Positions 46,948-56,432 of a DNA stretch of 64,000 nucleotides are shown piece by piece (position 1 is the stretch's first letter; each line of letters opens with the position of its first letter). The stretch lies in the NCBI RefSeq assembly GCF_013337045.2, contig NZ_CP118259.1, positions 2,170,001 through 2,234,000 of the forward strand, written 5' to 3'. This DNA is from Agrobacterium vitis (GTDB lineage: Bacteria; Pseudomonadota; Alphaproteobacteria; Rhizobiales; Rhizobiaceae). Below the pieces are notes generated by a model. That model did no database searches, was not told the origin of the DNA, and saw only the letters and a list, made by a program, of their open reading frames with translations. Made by a program: the position numbers and the translations under genes.

Positions 46948-48327
46948 ATGACGTTCAGGCAAGCCTTCAGCCGGCTGAGATATCGGCGCATTTCATGGAT
47001 CGACCTGCGCTGGTTCAGCCGCTGGCTGCGCCGCCAGTTTCCGACAGGCCTGTTTGCCCGGGCGCTGCTGATCATCATCCTGCCGATGCTGATCCTCCAG
47101 ACCGTCTTGCTGTTCGTGTTCATGGAGCGTCACTGGCAGATGGTGACGCAACGCCTGTCCGCCGCCGTCACCCGTGACATCGCCACGGTGATCGAATTGC
47201 TGGAAACCTATCCGCAGGACGCGGCCAATACGCTGAAACTTGCCAATTCCAAGCTGGGTCTGGTCGCCTCCCTTGAGAAAAACGGCGAATTGCCTGCCCC
47301 TCGCCCCAAGCCGTTCTTTTCGATTCTCGATCAATTGCTCAGCGATGAATTGCGCAACCAGATCAAGCGGCCCTTCTGGATCGATACGGTCGGCGATTCG
47401 CCGCTGATCGAGATCCGTATCCAGTTGAATGGCGAGGTGCTGCGGATTTTCGCCCGGCGCAACCAGGCCTATGCCTCCAACACCCATATCTTCCTGCTGT
47501 GGATGTTCGGGACGTCGCTGGTGCTGATCGTTATCGCAACACTGTTCCTGCGCGGCCAGATCCGCCCGATCCTGTCGCTGGCCGAGGCCGCCGAAAGCTT
47601 TGGTAAGGGACAGAAGCCGGCCAAGGATTTCAGTCCGCGCGGCGCCGATGAAATCCGCCGGGCGGGCCTCGCCTTCATTCTGATGCGCGAGCGCATCGAG
47701 CGGCAGATGGAACAGCGCACCGCCATGCTGACTGGCGTCAGCCACGATCTGCGCACCATACTCACCCGGTTCAAACTACAATTGGCGTTAGCGGGCGACA
47801 ATCCCGATCTCGAACCGCTGAATGAAGATGTCGATGCCATGCAATCAATGCTGGAAGGCTATATGGCCTTTGCCAAAGGCGAGGCCGAGGAAAATTTCGG
47901 CCCCTTCAGCCTGAAGGACATGATGGAAAAAATCAGCGCCGATTACCGGCTGCACGGCAAGGCCTTCAGCTATGTGATCGAGGGTGACGAGCAGATCCGG
48001 GTGCGCCCCAATGCCTTCTGGCGGCTGGTGGGCAACCTTGCCGCCAATGGCCGCCGCTATGCCAATACCATGCATGTCGAGGCCCGCCACGGGGCCAAGT
48101 GGCTGACCATCGTCTTCGATGATGACGGTCCCGGCATTCCCGCCCAATCCCGCGACGATGTGTTCAAGCCGTTTTTCCGGCTGGATGAGGCCCGCAACCA
48201 GGATGCGTCAGGCACCGGCCTTGGCCTTGCCATTGCCCGCGATATCGCCCGCAGCCATGGTGGCAATGTCACGCTTGGCGACAGCCCGCTCGGGGGGCTG
48301 CGCGCCACGATCCGCATTCCGGTTTAA
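46948..48327 (+). CDS. EnvZ-type sensor histidine kinase
   Basis: A 459-residue membrane kinase: TM1 about 36-58, periplasmic domain about 60-178, TM2 about 179-201, HAMP, then the phospho-acceptor H266 in SHDLRT and a HATPase domain (GNLAANGRRYA, DDGPGIP, TGLGLAIARDI). It most likely phosphorylates the response regulator encoded just upstream. The periplasmic domain carries no sensor I recognise. Confidence 0.93.
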   Translation: MTFRQAFSRLRYRRISWIDLRWFSRWLRRQFPTGLFARALLIIILPMLILQTVLLFVFMERHWQMVTQRLSAAVTRDIATVIELLETYPQDAANTLKLANSKLGLVASLEKNGELPAPRPKPFFSILDQLLSDELRNQIKRPFWIDTVGDSPLIEIRIQLNGEVLRIFARRNQAYASNTHIFLLWMFGTSLVLIVIATLFLRGQIRPILSLAEAAESFGKGQKPAKDFSPRGADEIRRAGLAFILMRERIERQMEQRTAMLTGVSHDLRTILTRFKLQLALAGDNPDLEPLNEDVDAMQSMLEGYMAFAKGEAEENFGPFSLKDMMEKISADYRLHGKAFSYVIEGDEQIRVRPNAFWRLVGNLAANGRRYANTMHVEARHGAKWLTIVFDDDGPGIPAQSRDDVFKPFFRLDEARNQDASGTGLGLAIARDIARSHGGNVTLGDSPLGGLRATIRIPV

Positions 48328-48365
48328 GAATGTAGGCCGGTTACGGAACGCCAGAACACAGCAAA

Positions 48366-48725
48366 TTACATCATTTTGCGCCCATTCGGCACGCCGCGCT
48401 CTACCGAAGCCAGCACGATGGCCCCGCTCTCATCCTCAAAACCAAGGGTGAGAACCTCGGAGCGTACAGGCCCGATCTGGCGCGGTGGAAAATTCACCAC
48501 GCCGAGCACCTGGCGGCCAACGAGGCTTTCCGGCGTATAATGTACGGTGATCTGCGCCGAAGATCGCTTGATGCCGATCTCAGGTCCGAAATCGATCCGC
48601 AGCTTGAAAGCGGGCTTGCGGGCCTCAGGAAAAGGCTCTGCCTCAATGATCGTCCCGACCCGGATATCGACTTTTTCGAAATCACCGTAAGTGATCTCGG
48701 TCGAAGTCTTGTCGCCGCCACTCAA
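48366..48725 (-). CDS. tRNA-binding domain protein (CsaA-like)
   Basis: A 119-residue protein of one OB-fold tRNA-binding domain ([12 protein letters not shown], then [14 protein letters not shown]), similar to CsaA and the C-terminus of methionyl-tRNA synthetase. The start is TTG at 48725, overlapping the proC stop as TTGA with GAGGAG upstream, so translation is coupled. It is the last gene of ybjN-proC-csaA. Confidence 0.9.
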   Translation of the reverse strand: MSGGDKTSTEITYGDFEKVDIRVGTIIEAEPFPEARKPAFKLRIDFGPEIGIKRSSAQITVHYTPESLVGRQVLGVVNFPPRQIGPVRSEVLTLGFEDESGAIVLASVERGVPNGRKMM

Positions 48726-49543
48726 GAGGCAAGCTCCTCGGCCCGGCGTTTCGCGGCGGCTATCGCCGTGTCGAACAGCGGCTGCATGCCGTCTTCGGCC
48801 ATCAACACGCCAAGGGCTGCGGCGGTGGTGCCGCCCGGCGAGGTGACATTCTTGCGCAGCGTGGCGGCATCGTCCGGGGACTGGTGCAACATTTCACCAG
48901 CCCCCGCAACGGTTTCCCGTGCGAGACGCATGGCGAGGTCCGCTGGCAGACCGGCTTTACGGCCTGCCTCAGCCATGCATTCGACGAGATAAAACACATA
49001 GGCCGGACCGCTGCCGGAAACGGCGGTCACGGCGTCAATATCACTTTCACTGTCCACCCACTCGACAGGCCCGGACACGGCTAGAAGCGCCGTCACCCGC
49101 GCCCGCTGCGCCTCGCTGACGTCAGCATTGGCATAGGCGCCGGTGACACCACGTCCGACCATGGCAGGCGTATTGGGCATGGCGCGGACCATGGCCGCAA
49201 CCCCCAAATGGGTTTCCATGAAAGACAGGGTCTTTCCGGCAGCCACGGACACCACAACCGTATCGACACCCACCAGCGACTTGAGCGGCGCAAGCACTGC
49301 TTCCATCACCTGCGGCTTGACTGCCAGAAACAGCAGACCAGCCACGATATCGTCCGGTGCCTGCGTGAGATGACGCACGCCAGCCTGGGTAAACCGCTCC
49401 TTGGCGGCATCACTCGCGCCGGGATCGATGACGATCACCGTCGACGGATCGACGCCGTTCTTCAGCCAGCCGGACAGCATGGCGCCGCCCATATTGCCGG
49501 CGCCGACAAGAACGATCGGACCCGAGATCTGCGCACTGGCCAT
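48722..49543 (-). CDS. proC: Pyrroline-5-carboxylate reductase ProC
   Basis: A 273-residue enzyme for the last step of proline synthesis. The Rossmann motif is [10 protein letters not shown] near residue 13; the C-terminal half has [12 protein letters not shown] and the conserved [10 protein letters not shown]. It follows the YbjN-domain gene by two bases and overlaps the tRNA-binding gene. Confidence 0.95.
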   Translation of the reverse strand: MASAQISGPIVLVGAGNMGGAMLSGWLKNGVDPSTVIVIDPGASDAAKERFTQAGVRHLTQAPDDIVAGLLFLAVKPQVMEAVLAPLKSLVGVDTVVVSVAAGKTLSFMETHLGVAAMVRAMPNTPAMVGRGVTGAYANADVSEAQRARVTALLAVSGPVEWVDSESDIDAVTAVSGSGPAYVFYLVECMAEAGRKAGLPADLAMRLARETVAGAGEMLHQSPDDAATLRKNVTSPGGTTAAALGVLMAEDGMQPLFDTAIAAAKRRAEELAS

Positions 49544-49545
49544 GG

Positions 49546-50046
49546 TCAGGCCTCTCCGACCGTGGTGAACAGCGCCGCATCCATGGCCGACTTGGCATCG
49601 ATCCCCGACCAGACGACGAACTGGAACGCCTGGAAATAGGTCTCGCAGGCCTCGACCGCGCTGGACAACAGCACTTCAACCTGCTGGTTGGTCGGCTCGG
49701 CACCGCCAGCCAGCAGCAGCGACTGGCGGAAGATCACCACGTCTTCCTGCCGCCACAGATCGAAATGGCCCATCAGCACCTGACCATTGATATGCGACAG
49801 AAGCCGGATGATCTCGTTGACCCTGGGTTCCGGCACCCTGATATCGAAGGCGCAGGCCAGATGCAGCGCCTCGCATTCCTCCATCCAGGAGAAGGACACG
49901 TGATAGGCAGCCCAGCGGCCATCCACAGTCATGGCGATTTCATCTTCGCCGGACCGCTCGAAAGACCAGTCATTATTGGAGGCCACATACTCGATCGTAT
50001 CGACCGGGTTGGACTGACGTTCAAATTGAAATTCCATTAGGCTCAT
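49546..50046 (-). CDS. YbjN domain-containing protein
   Basis: A 166-residue protein of the YbjN family, a secretion-chaperone-like fold with an unclear, probably regulatory role. Start MSLMEFQFERQSNPVDTIEYV at 50046 with AGAAGG upstream. Acidic and rich in aromatic residues, no signal peptide. First gene of the operon with proC two bases downstream. Confidence 0.88.
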   Translation of the reverse strand: MSLMEFQFERQSNPVDTIEYVASNNDWSFERSGEDEIAMTVDGRWAAYHVSFSWMEECEALHLACAFDIRVPEPRVNEIIRLLSHINGQVLMGHFDLWRQEDVVIFRQSLLLAGGAEPTNQQVEVLLSSAVEACETYFQAFQFVVWSGIDAKSAMDAALFTTVGEA

Positions 50047-50544
50047 GCCGCACCTTCTAAACCGGGAATGCCCTTGTGACGACGACACGCTGACACCATC
50101 GACAAACCACAACGCACTGACCGGAAATACGCTTCGAATGACACCCGATAGCCCCAGAATGCTTGCGGCACCCTGCCCGAAACTGGTCGGGTTCGTTTCG
50201 AATCATCATTTAAAATCAGTGTATAGCGGGCACTCATCCAAACCAGCCCCTCCCGGCCGATTTCACGAGCACCGCTGTGGACAGCGCGTGTATCAACACC
50301 CCGATGCACAGGCTTAACTGACTCATGGAATTGCCTTTTTTGGAACAATCCACATGTGGAAAAAAAACGTAAGCAATCATTAACCACAATGCCCGGTGAA
50401 CGCTCCTACGACCCCATAGCGCACATAAAAAACGGCTGTGCGCGAGCACAACCGTCAGATAGCGTGATTATTGATTTGCAAGTCCATCTACGGACAATCG
50501 GGCCGATGGCCAGCCGGTCCGTAGCTAGCCGATGCTTTTCCCTC
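50047..50544. other. Gap between ubiK and the ybjN-proC operon
   Basis: 498 bases. It contains the ubiK terminator (50432-50455) and presumably the ybjN promoter around 50190-50240, where the sequence turns AT-rich. No gene seen. Confidence 0.45.
50432..50455 (-). terminator. Intrinsic terminator after ubiK
   Basis: On the minus strand ACGGTTGTGC pairs with GCACAGCCGT (one G-T pair) around TCGC and ends in TTTTTTATG. Confidence 0.85.
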
Positions 50545-50826
50545 TTAAAGGGCCGGATCGGTGGTCACAGGCGCACTGCCGCCCGTCTGCTTTTCCAGCG
50601 CCTCGATTCGGGCCTTGAGGGCTTCGTTTTCTTCCAATGCCTTCAACGCCATTTCGCGCACCACGTCGAATTCCTCGCGGCGCACCACGTCCAGGCTGTT
50701 CAGCCAGCGTTCGGCCTGGGCATGCAAGGCGGTTTCCGCTTCCTTGCGCACGCCCTGGGCGGCGCCCGCGGCATCGGTCATCAACTTGGCGAATTCATCC
50801 ATGATACGGCTTGTTCCGGTGCTCAT
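50545..50826 (-). CDS. ubiK: Ubiquinone biosynthesis accessory factor UbiK (BMFP)
   Basis: A 93-residue protein of the BMFP family: MDEFAKLMTDAAGAAQGVRKEAE and a C-terminal coiled coil (ALKALEENEALKARIEALE). UbiK binds lipid and assists the Ubi complex in ubiquinone synthesis. The start MSTGTSRIMDEF at 50826 has AAGGAAC upstream. Monocistronic, with its own terminator. Confidence 0.88.
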   Translation of the reverse strand: MSTGTSRIMDEFAKLMTDAAGAAQGVRKEAETALHAQAERWLNSLDVVRREEFDVVREMALKALEENEALKARIEALEKQTGGSAPVTTDPAL

Positions 50827-51181
50827 GATCGTGTTCCTTACGCTCCACCACAAGACGCCCGATTGGGGCGCGGCATTCCTTGGAGGTAGGGATTCGGCGC
50901 AGGCTATGCAAGAGAAAACCACGTGAAGAGCACCAGCCCTTGCACCCACCGCCTAAACAGCGGATGGGCCACGCCAAAAGCGCCCAAACGCCGCCCGCCA
51001 AAAACCCTTGCCAAAAGCCTTTTCCCGGCCTTTACACAGATCATTGAGGATCTCACGTCTTTTTAAGCTCTCGGTGCAATTTTCACCTTAATCGGAGCAG
51101 ATCAAGGCGGGCGGGCAGATTCACCTTGACCAGCGCAAGCCTGCCCGCCATTTTTCGGACAAATCGAATGAAAGCATATCC
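50827..51181. other. Divergent gap between ubiK and lgt
   Basis: 355 bases, no gene. A GC hairpin (GCGGGCAG near 51111 with CTGCCCGC near 51146, followed by CATTTTT) lies just before lgt; it may be a terminator-like element in the lgt leader. Confidence 0.4.
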
Positions 51182-52045
51182 TTGAACACAGTAGCCAGCC
51201 TTTTCGCCATTCTGCCCTATCCGCAGATCGACCCGATTGCGCTCAGCATCGGCCCCGTTGCCATTCGCTGGTATGGACTGGCCTATGTTACGGGCATTCT
51301 CATCGGCTGGTGGCTGGCGCGCCGGATGATCGCCAATCTGTCGCTCTGGCCCGGCAACACCACGCCGATCACCGAAAAGCATCTGGATGACTTTCTGGTC
51401 TGGGCGGCCATCGGCATCGTGCTGGGCGGGCGGATTGGCTATATCCTGTTCTATGATCTGCAACCGGTGCTGGACAATCCGCTGGTGGCGCTGGAAATCT
51501 GGCGCGGCGGCATGTCCTTCCATGGCGGCCTGACTGGGGCTACGCTGGCAATGATCGTCTTTGCCCGCCGCAACGGTCTGCCCGTGTGGATGCTGTTCGA
51601 CCTCGTGGCCTGTGTTGCACCCATCGGTCTTTTCTTCGGCCGGATCGCCAATTTCATCAACGGCGAATTGTGGGGCCGAATCAGCGATGTAGCCTGGGCC
51701 ATGCAGTTCCCGACCGGCGGCCCCTTCACTCGCCATCCAAGTCAGCTTTATGAAGCAGCACTGGAAGGCCTCGTGCTGTTTGTGCTGCTGCAAGTGCTCG
51801 TCCGCCGGTTCCACGCGCTGAAAACCTCAGGCGTTATCAGCGGCGTATTTATCTGCGGCTATGCGCTGGCGCGTATTTTTGTTGAATTTTTCCGGGAACC
51901 AGATGAGCAGCTCGGCTATCTGGCAGGTGGTTGGTTAACCATGGGCATGGTACTCTCGCTGCCGATGCTGGCGCTGGGGCTGTGGGCTATCTGGCGGGCA
52001 AGACGTGCCGGGCGCAACCACCAGACGTCAGGACTAAAAGGATGA
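51182..52045 (+). CDS. lgt: Prolipoprotein diacylglyceryl transferase Lgt
   Basis: A 287-residue inner-membrane enzyme with seven membrane segments that attaches diacylglycerol to the lipobox cysteine. Family features: WYGLAYVTGILIGWW near residue 29, GGMSFHGGLTGA, and the Lgt signature GRIANFINGELWGR; HPSQLYEA is intact. The start is TTG at 51182 by alignment of the N-terminus with relatives; the ribosome site is weak. It overlaps the next gene's start. Confidence 0.93.
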   Translation: MNTVASLFAILPYPQIDPIALSIGPVAIRWYGLAYVTGILIGWWLARRMIANLSLWPGNTTPITEKHLDDFLVWAAIGIVLGGRIGYILFYDLQPVLDNPLVALEIWRGGMSFHGGLTGATLAMIVFARRNGLPVWMLFDLVACVAPIGLFFGRIANFINGELWGRISDVAWAMQFPTGGPFTRHPSQLYEAALEGLVLFVLLQVLVRRFHALKTSGVISGVFICGYALARIFVEFFREPDEQLGYLAGGWLTMGMVLSLPMLALGLWAIWRARRAGRNHQTSGLKG

Positions 52046-53175
52046 ATCGGGAAACGCTGACCATGACCACCACGCTTGGTGATAAGATCAAGGCGCTCAT
52101 CCGGTTGAACGGTCCGTTGAGCGTCACGGACTACTTTGCTCTTTGCCTCGCCGATCCGGAATTCGGCTATTACAAGACCCGTGAGCCGTTCGGCACTTCG
52201 GGCGATTTCATCACCGGGCCGGAAATCAGCCAGATCTTCGGGGAGATGATCGGGGTTTTCATCGTCCATGCCTGGCAGCGCCATGGCCTGCCCGCCCCCG
52301 TGCGGCTGGCCGAGGTCGGCCCCGGACGCGGCACGATGATGAGTGACATGCTTCGGGTGATCGCCCGGCTTGCCCCTGACCTCTACCGGGATTCCACCGT
52401 GCATCTGGTGGAAACCAGCGACCGGCTGCGCCAGATCCAGCGCAACAGCCTGGAACCACATATCGAAAAGATTGACTGGCATGACAGCTTTGGCGATGTG
52501 CCGGAAGGCTTCGTGCTGGTGGTGGCCAACGAGCTGTTCGACGCCATTCCCATCCGCCAGTTCGTCAAGCTCGGTCCGCATTACCGCGAACGGATGGTCA
52601 GCCTCGGCGTGGACGACGAGCTGATCTTTTCGACCGGGGTTGCGACGCTTGATCCTGCTCTTCTGCCGCCGGGCGCCAGCGCCCAGCCTGATGGCACGGT
52701 GTTTGAATTTTCACCGGCCCGCCGCGCGGTGATGACCGCCATGTGCGAGCGGCTGAAAGCCGAAGGCGGCGCGGCTCTGATTATCGATTACGGCCATATC
52801 TCCACTGGTTTCGGCGATACGCTGCAAGCCTTGCGCGCCCATGATTACGATCCGCCGCTGGCCAATCCCGGCATTGCCGACCTGACCAGCCATGTCGATT
52901 TCGAGGATCTGGCCCGCACCGCCATTGCCGCCGGGGTCACGCCCAGCGGCTGCCTGCGCCAGGGCGATTTCCTGCTCGGCCTTGGCATCAAGGAACGCGC
53001 CGGCATTCTGGGACGCGGCAAGGACGAGGCCACCCAGATCGAGCTGGCGGAGGTCGTCAACCGGCTGGCCGGTGCTGGCGTCGGGCGGATGGGCGAATTG
53101 TTCAAGGTACTGGCCCTCTCCAGCCCCACCCTGTCGCTCGCCCCGTTCCGGCCCCTGCCCCAGGCGGACCTTTAG
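52042..53175 (+). CDS. Class I SAM-dependent methyltransferase, MidA/NDUFAF7 family
   Basis: A 377-residue protein of the MidA family (mitochondrial NDUFAF7 methylates an arginine in complex I). Features: DYFALCLADPEFGYY and EPFGTSGDFITGPEISQIFGE near the start, SAM-binding LAEVGPGRGTMMSDML, VANELFDAIPIRQF. The ATG at 52042 overlaps the lgt stop (ATGA); a second ATG at 52063 with GGGAAA upstream gives the more usual N-terminus. The last codons are duplicated in the tandem repeat at 53161. Confidence 0.92.
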   Translation: MNRETLTMTTTLGDKIKALIRLNGPLSVTDYFALCLADPEFGYYKTREPFGTSGDFITGPEISQIFGEMIGVFIVHAWQRHGLPAPVRLAEVGPGRGTMMSDMLRVIARLAPDLYRDSTVHLVETSDRLRQIQRNSLEPHIEKIDWHDSFGDVPEGFVLVVANELFDAIPIRQFVKLGPHYRERMVSLGVDDELIFSTGVATLDPALLPPGASAQPDGTVFEFSPARRAVMTAMCERLKAEGGAALIIDYGHISTGFGDTLQALRAHDYDPPLANPGIADLTSHVDFEDLARTAIAAGVTPSGCLRQGDFLLGLGIKERAGILGRGKDEATQIELAEVVNRLAGAGVGRMGELFKVLALSSPTLSLAPFRPLPQADL

Positions 53176-53194
53176 CTCAGGCGGACCTTTAGCT
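53161..53194. repeat. 17-bp tandem duplication over the stop codon
   Basis: CAGGCGGACCTTTAGCT occurs twice in a row (53161-53177, 53178-53194), followed by CAGGC-like partial copy. The methyltransferase gene ends in the first unit, so the second is a duplicated gene end. Confidence 0.8.
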
Positions 53195-53236
53195 CAGGCC
53201 GAGCTTTGACCCAGGATTGACAGATTACCACAGTGA

Positions 53237-53270
53237 TGGTCACATCCGGCCAAATCGCCGGATGTGACCA
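53237..53270 (+). terminator. Long hairpin between midA and pgeF
   Basis: TGGTCACATCCGGC pairs perfectly with GCCGGATGTGACCA (14 bp) around CAAATC. There is no T-run after it, so termination is only one option; an operator or 3'-end stabiliser would look the same. Confidence 0.5.
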
Positions 53271-53336
53271 TGCTGCGGGCAAAATCCTGGACATAATGCC
53301 GATTGATTCGGATTAAGACATGCGAAAGGGACACCG

Positions 53337-54167
53337 ATGCCGTCCTCGACACACGATGTGGCCCACCTTCAGCCCGAAACCAGACCATCCCCCTTGCAAA
53401 GCGCCCTTCTGGCTCCCTGCGAGTCGGCAGGCATTGCCCACGGCTTTTTCACCCGGCATGGCGGCGTTTCCACCGGCATTTACGCGGGGCTGAATATCGG
53501 GCTCGGCTCGAATGACAATCCGGCGCATGTGCATGAAAACCGCGCCCGGGTGGCGGGCTGGTTTGGTGGAGAAGAGGCGGATCTTGTCACGGTCCATCAG
53601 GTCCATTCTCCCAATGTGGTGACGGTGACAGAGCCTTTCGGGTCGCAACGGCCACAGGTCGATGCCATGGTCACCGACCGGCCCGGCCTTATCCTGGGGG
53701 CGCTTGCCGCCGATTGCGGACCGATCCTGTTTGCCGATCCGGTCAACCGCATCATCGGGGCTGCCCATGCCGGATGGAAGGGCGCCCTGACCGGTGTGCT
53801 GGAAAACACCATCAAGGCGATGATCGCGCTTGGCGCTGCCCGCACCAGCATCGTCGCCACGCTTGGCCCGTCGATCAGCGCGAAGGCCTATGAGGTTGGC
53901 CCGGAATTCGTCGAACGGTTTCTGGCCCATGATACCGCCTATCAGCAGTTCTTCACGCCTTCGACCAAACCCGGCCATTCAATGTTCGACCTGCCGGGCT
54001 TTACGGTAAAACGATTGACGGATGCCGGGATTGCCGCCGACATGCTTGGCCTCTGCACCTATGGCGACCCGGAGCAATTCTTCTCCTATCGCCGCACCAC
54101 CCACGCCAGTGAGCCGGACTACGGCCGCCAGATCTCCGCCATCATGCTTCAGGGGCCTCGTGTATGA
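53337..54167 (+). CDS. pgeF: Peptidoglycan editing factor PgeF (YfiH/laccase-domain)
   Basis: A 276-residue cytosolic hydrolase that removes wrongly built UDP-MurNAc precursors. The zinc site of the family is intact: VTVHQVHS, AADCGPIL and AAHAGWKG. AAAGGGAC precedes the ATG. Its stop overlaps the next start (ATGA). Confidence 0.93.
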   Translation: MPSSTHDVAHLQPETRPSPLQSALLAPCESAGIAHGFFTRHGGVSTGIYAGLNIGLGSNDNPAHVHENRARVAGWFGGEEADLVTVHQVHSPNVVTVTEPFGSQRPQVDAMVTDRPGLILGALAADCGPILFADPVNRIIGAAHAGWKGALTGVLENTIKAMIALGAARTSIVATLGPSISAKAYEVGPEFVERFLAHDTAYQQFFTPSTKPGHSMFDLPGFTVKRLTDAGIAADMLGLCTYGDPEQFFSYRRTTHASEPDYGRQISAIMLQGPRV

Positions 54168-55318
54168 CTTTGCATTTTTCAAACGCCGAATACGCCGCCC
54201 GGCTGGACCGCCTGACCAACAGGATGCGCGAACAGAAGCTGGATGCCATGCTGCTGTTTGCCCAGGAAAGTATGTATTGGCTCACCGGCTATGACACGTT
54301 CGGCTATTGCTTCTTTCAGACGCTGGTGGTGAAGGCCGATGGCTCTATGACGCTTCTGACCCGTTCGGCGGATCTGCGTCAGGCGCGCCAGACCTCGACC
54401 ATCGACAATATCCTGATCTGGGTTGACCGTACCAATGCCGATCCGACCAGCGACCTGAAGGATCTGCTCAACGATCTCGACCTGCTCGGCTGCCGGCTGG
54501 GCATCGAATATGACACCCATGGCATGACCGGACGGGTCGCTCGGCTGCTCGACAATCAATTGCTGAGCTTTGGTGAATTGATCGACGCCTCGATGCTGGT
54601 CAGCGAATTGCGGCTGATCAAGAGCGCGGAAGAGATTGCCTATGTCGAAAAGGCTGCCAGTCTGGCCGATGACGCGCTGGATGCGGCCCTGCCGCTGATT
54701 TCAGCCGGGGGCGACGAGGCCGCCATTCTCGCTGCCATGCAGGGTGCTGTTTTTGCTGGCGGCGGCGATTATCCGGCCAATGAATTCATCATCGGCTCCG
54801 GTCAGGATGCACTGCTGTGCCGCTACAAGGCAGGCCGCCGCACGTTGTCGGCCAATGACCAGCTGACGCTGGAATGGGCTGGCGCTTCTGCCCATTACCA
54901 TGTCGCCATGATGCGCACCGTGTTGGTCGGCGAACCCTCGCCCCGCCACCGTGAACTTTACGCCGCCTGCCGCGAGGCGATCCAGGAAATCGAAACCGTG
55001 CTGCGGCCCGGCCATACCTTCGGCGATGTATTCGAGACCCATGCCAGGGTACTGGACGAGCGCGGACTGACCCGCCACCGGCTGAACGCCTGCGGCTATT
55101 CGCTGGGCGCCCGCTTCTCCCCGTCCTGGATGGAGCACCAGATGTTCCACATCGGCAATCCGCAGCAAATCCTGCCTGATATGTCGCTGTTCATCCACAT
55201 GATCATCATGGATTCTGAACGCGAAACCGCGATGACGCTCGGCCATACCTATCTGACCACCGAAGGGGCGCCACGCGCGCTGTCGCGTCATCCGCTGGAC
55301 CTGATCGTCAAGGCGTGA
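54164..55318 (+). CDS. M24 (pita-bread) family protein lacking canonical metal ligands
   Basis: A 384-residue creatinase/aminopeptidase-P-fold protein. The N-terminal domain (residues 1-150) and C-terminal pita-bread domain are full length. At the positions of the five metal ligands of M24 aminopeptidases it has E237 (LEWAG in place of DFG), A248 (HVAMMRT in place of SDITRT), C310-G (in place of HG), and no ExxP or ExE pair near the end. So it is not a dinuclear metallopeptidase; metal-free relatives such as creatinase show the fold can work otherwise. It is co-translated with pgeF. Confidence 0.85.
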   Translation: MTLHFSNAEYAARLDRLTNRMREQKLDAMLLFAQESMYWLTGYDTFGYCFFQTLVVKADGSMTLLTRSADLRQARQTSTIDNILIWVDRTNADPTSDLKDLLNDLDLLGCRLGIEYDTHGMTGRVARLLDNQLLSFGELIDASMLVSELRLIKSAEEIAYVEKAASLADDALDAALPLISAGGDEAAILAAMQGAVFAGGGDYPANEFIIGSGQDALLCRYKAGRRTLSANDQLTLEWAGASAHYHVAMMRTVLVGEPSPRHRELYAACREAIQEIETVLRPGHTFGDVFETHARVLDERGLTRHRLNACGYSLGARFSPSWMEHQMFHIGNPQQILPDMSLFIHMIIMDSERETAMTLGHTYLTTEGAPRALSRHPLDLIVKA

Positions 55319-55458
55319 GCATCTTCGATGCCCTGACATCAAAGATGCAATTCTGTCGATAAAAGGCGACATGTAGGTCGCGTTTGAAGCAAAATTTAAC
55401 GTTTTAGGAAGATAATCGCGGGATTCTCATACGAACGCAGCCGTTAAGGAGGCAGCCA

Positions 55459-56391
55459 ATGAGACGTCCCGCTTCCAGCATCGGCTCCGCGCTCGTTCTG
55501 GCCCTTGGTGGTCTGGCCAGCGCTGGCTTGGCCAGTGCCGGTCTGGCCGGTTGCAGCGTCTCCGACACGCTGACACCCCCCCTCGATGTCGGCACCAGCG
55601 GCTCGATCAGCAAGCCGCTGACCGGTGAAGACATGCAGACGGCCATGCGCCAGAATGAGGAGGTTCCCCGCCGCCCACATCGCCAGATGCGTGAGCAAGC
55701 GCCGGAACAGGCCTACTCCCCCTATCCGCAACAGCAGGCCCAGCCACAAAATTCGCTTGAAGCCCAGGCGCAAGCTCTCCAAAACGGCTATAATCCGGTT
55801 GCCTCCGAGCCTCTGGACGGCCAGCCCCGCCGTCAGCAAAGCTGGCAGCAGCCAGAACGGCAGCAGAGCCAGATGCACGCGCAGGCCGAGGCTGGACCAG
55901 CGGTCAACCAATCAGAGCCTGAGGAACAGGCCGCTCTCGCTCCGCAAACCGATGATGAGGCAGCGGCTCCTGCCTCGCCCACCCCTTCGCAGCAAGCCTC
56001 GCTTGCTCCGGCTGGCGATGCCGGACCAGACTCGATCCGCTTCCTGCCGATCATCGGCGCGCCGGTTGAGGCCGTGACCCCGCTTTCACGCCAGTTGGGG
56101 GCCGAGGCCCGCGCCAAAGGCCTGATGATGCGCAGCTCCAGCGGCGAACAGGCCCGCCATATCCTCAAAGGCTATTTCTCCGCCTATGGCGAGGGCGGCA
56201 AGATCACCGTCGTCTATGTCTGGGACGTTCTCGACGCCAGCGGCAACCGCCTGCACCGCATCCAGGGCCAGCAGACTGTGCCGGGCAAAGCCCAAGACCC
56301 CTGGGCCGCCGTCCCCGCCTCCGTCATGCAGATCATCGCCAACAAGACCCTTGAGGAATATGTTGACTGGCGTGCGAAAAATACGGGGTGA
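55459..56391 (+). CDS. Lipoprotein with a disordered Gln/Pro-rich middle
   Basis: A 310-residue exported lipoprotein: signal peptide to the lipobox LAGC with C32, in which the motif LASAG is repeated just before it. Residues 60-190 are Gln/Pro/Ala-rich and likely disordered; the conserved C-terminal domain (about 195-305) has ILKGYFSAYGEGGKITVVYVWDVLD and may bind envelope. AAGGAGG precedes the ATG. Function unknown. Confidence 0.85.
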   Translation: MRRPASSIGSALVLALGGLASAGLASAGLAGCSVSDTLTPPLDVGTSGSISKPLTGEDMQTAMRQNEEVPRRPHRQMREQAPEQAYSPYPQQQAQPQNSLEAQAQALQNGYNPVASEPLDGQPRRQQSWQQPERQQSQMHAQAEAGPAVNQSEPEEQAALAPQTDDEAAAPASPTPSQQASLAPAGDAGPDSIRFLPIIGAPVEAVTPLSRQLGAEARAKGLMMRSSSGEQARHILKGYFSAYGEGGKITVVYVWDVLDASGNRLHRIQGQQTVPGKAQDPWAAVPASVMQIIANKTLEEYVDWRAKNTG

Positions 56392-56432
56392 CGATGAAGA
56401 CAGTCGCGGACGTTCTATGAAGAGTCAGGCTA

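Noticed and set aside
51168..51185. ATG five codons before lgt
   Set aside because: It opens a frame that stops at once (TGA) and is not in the lgt frame; the lgt start is taken as TTG at 51182.
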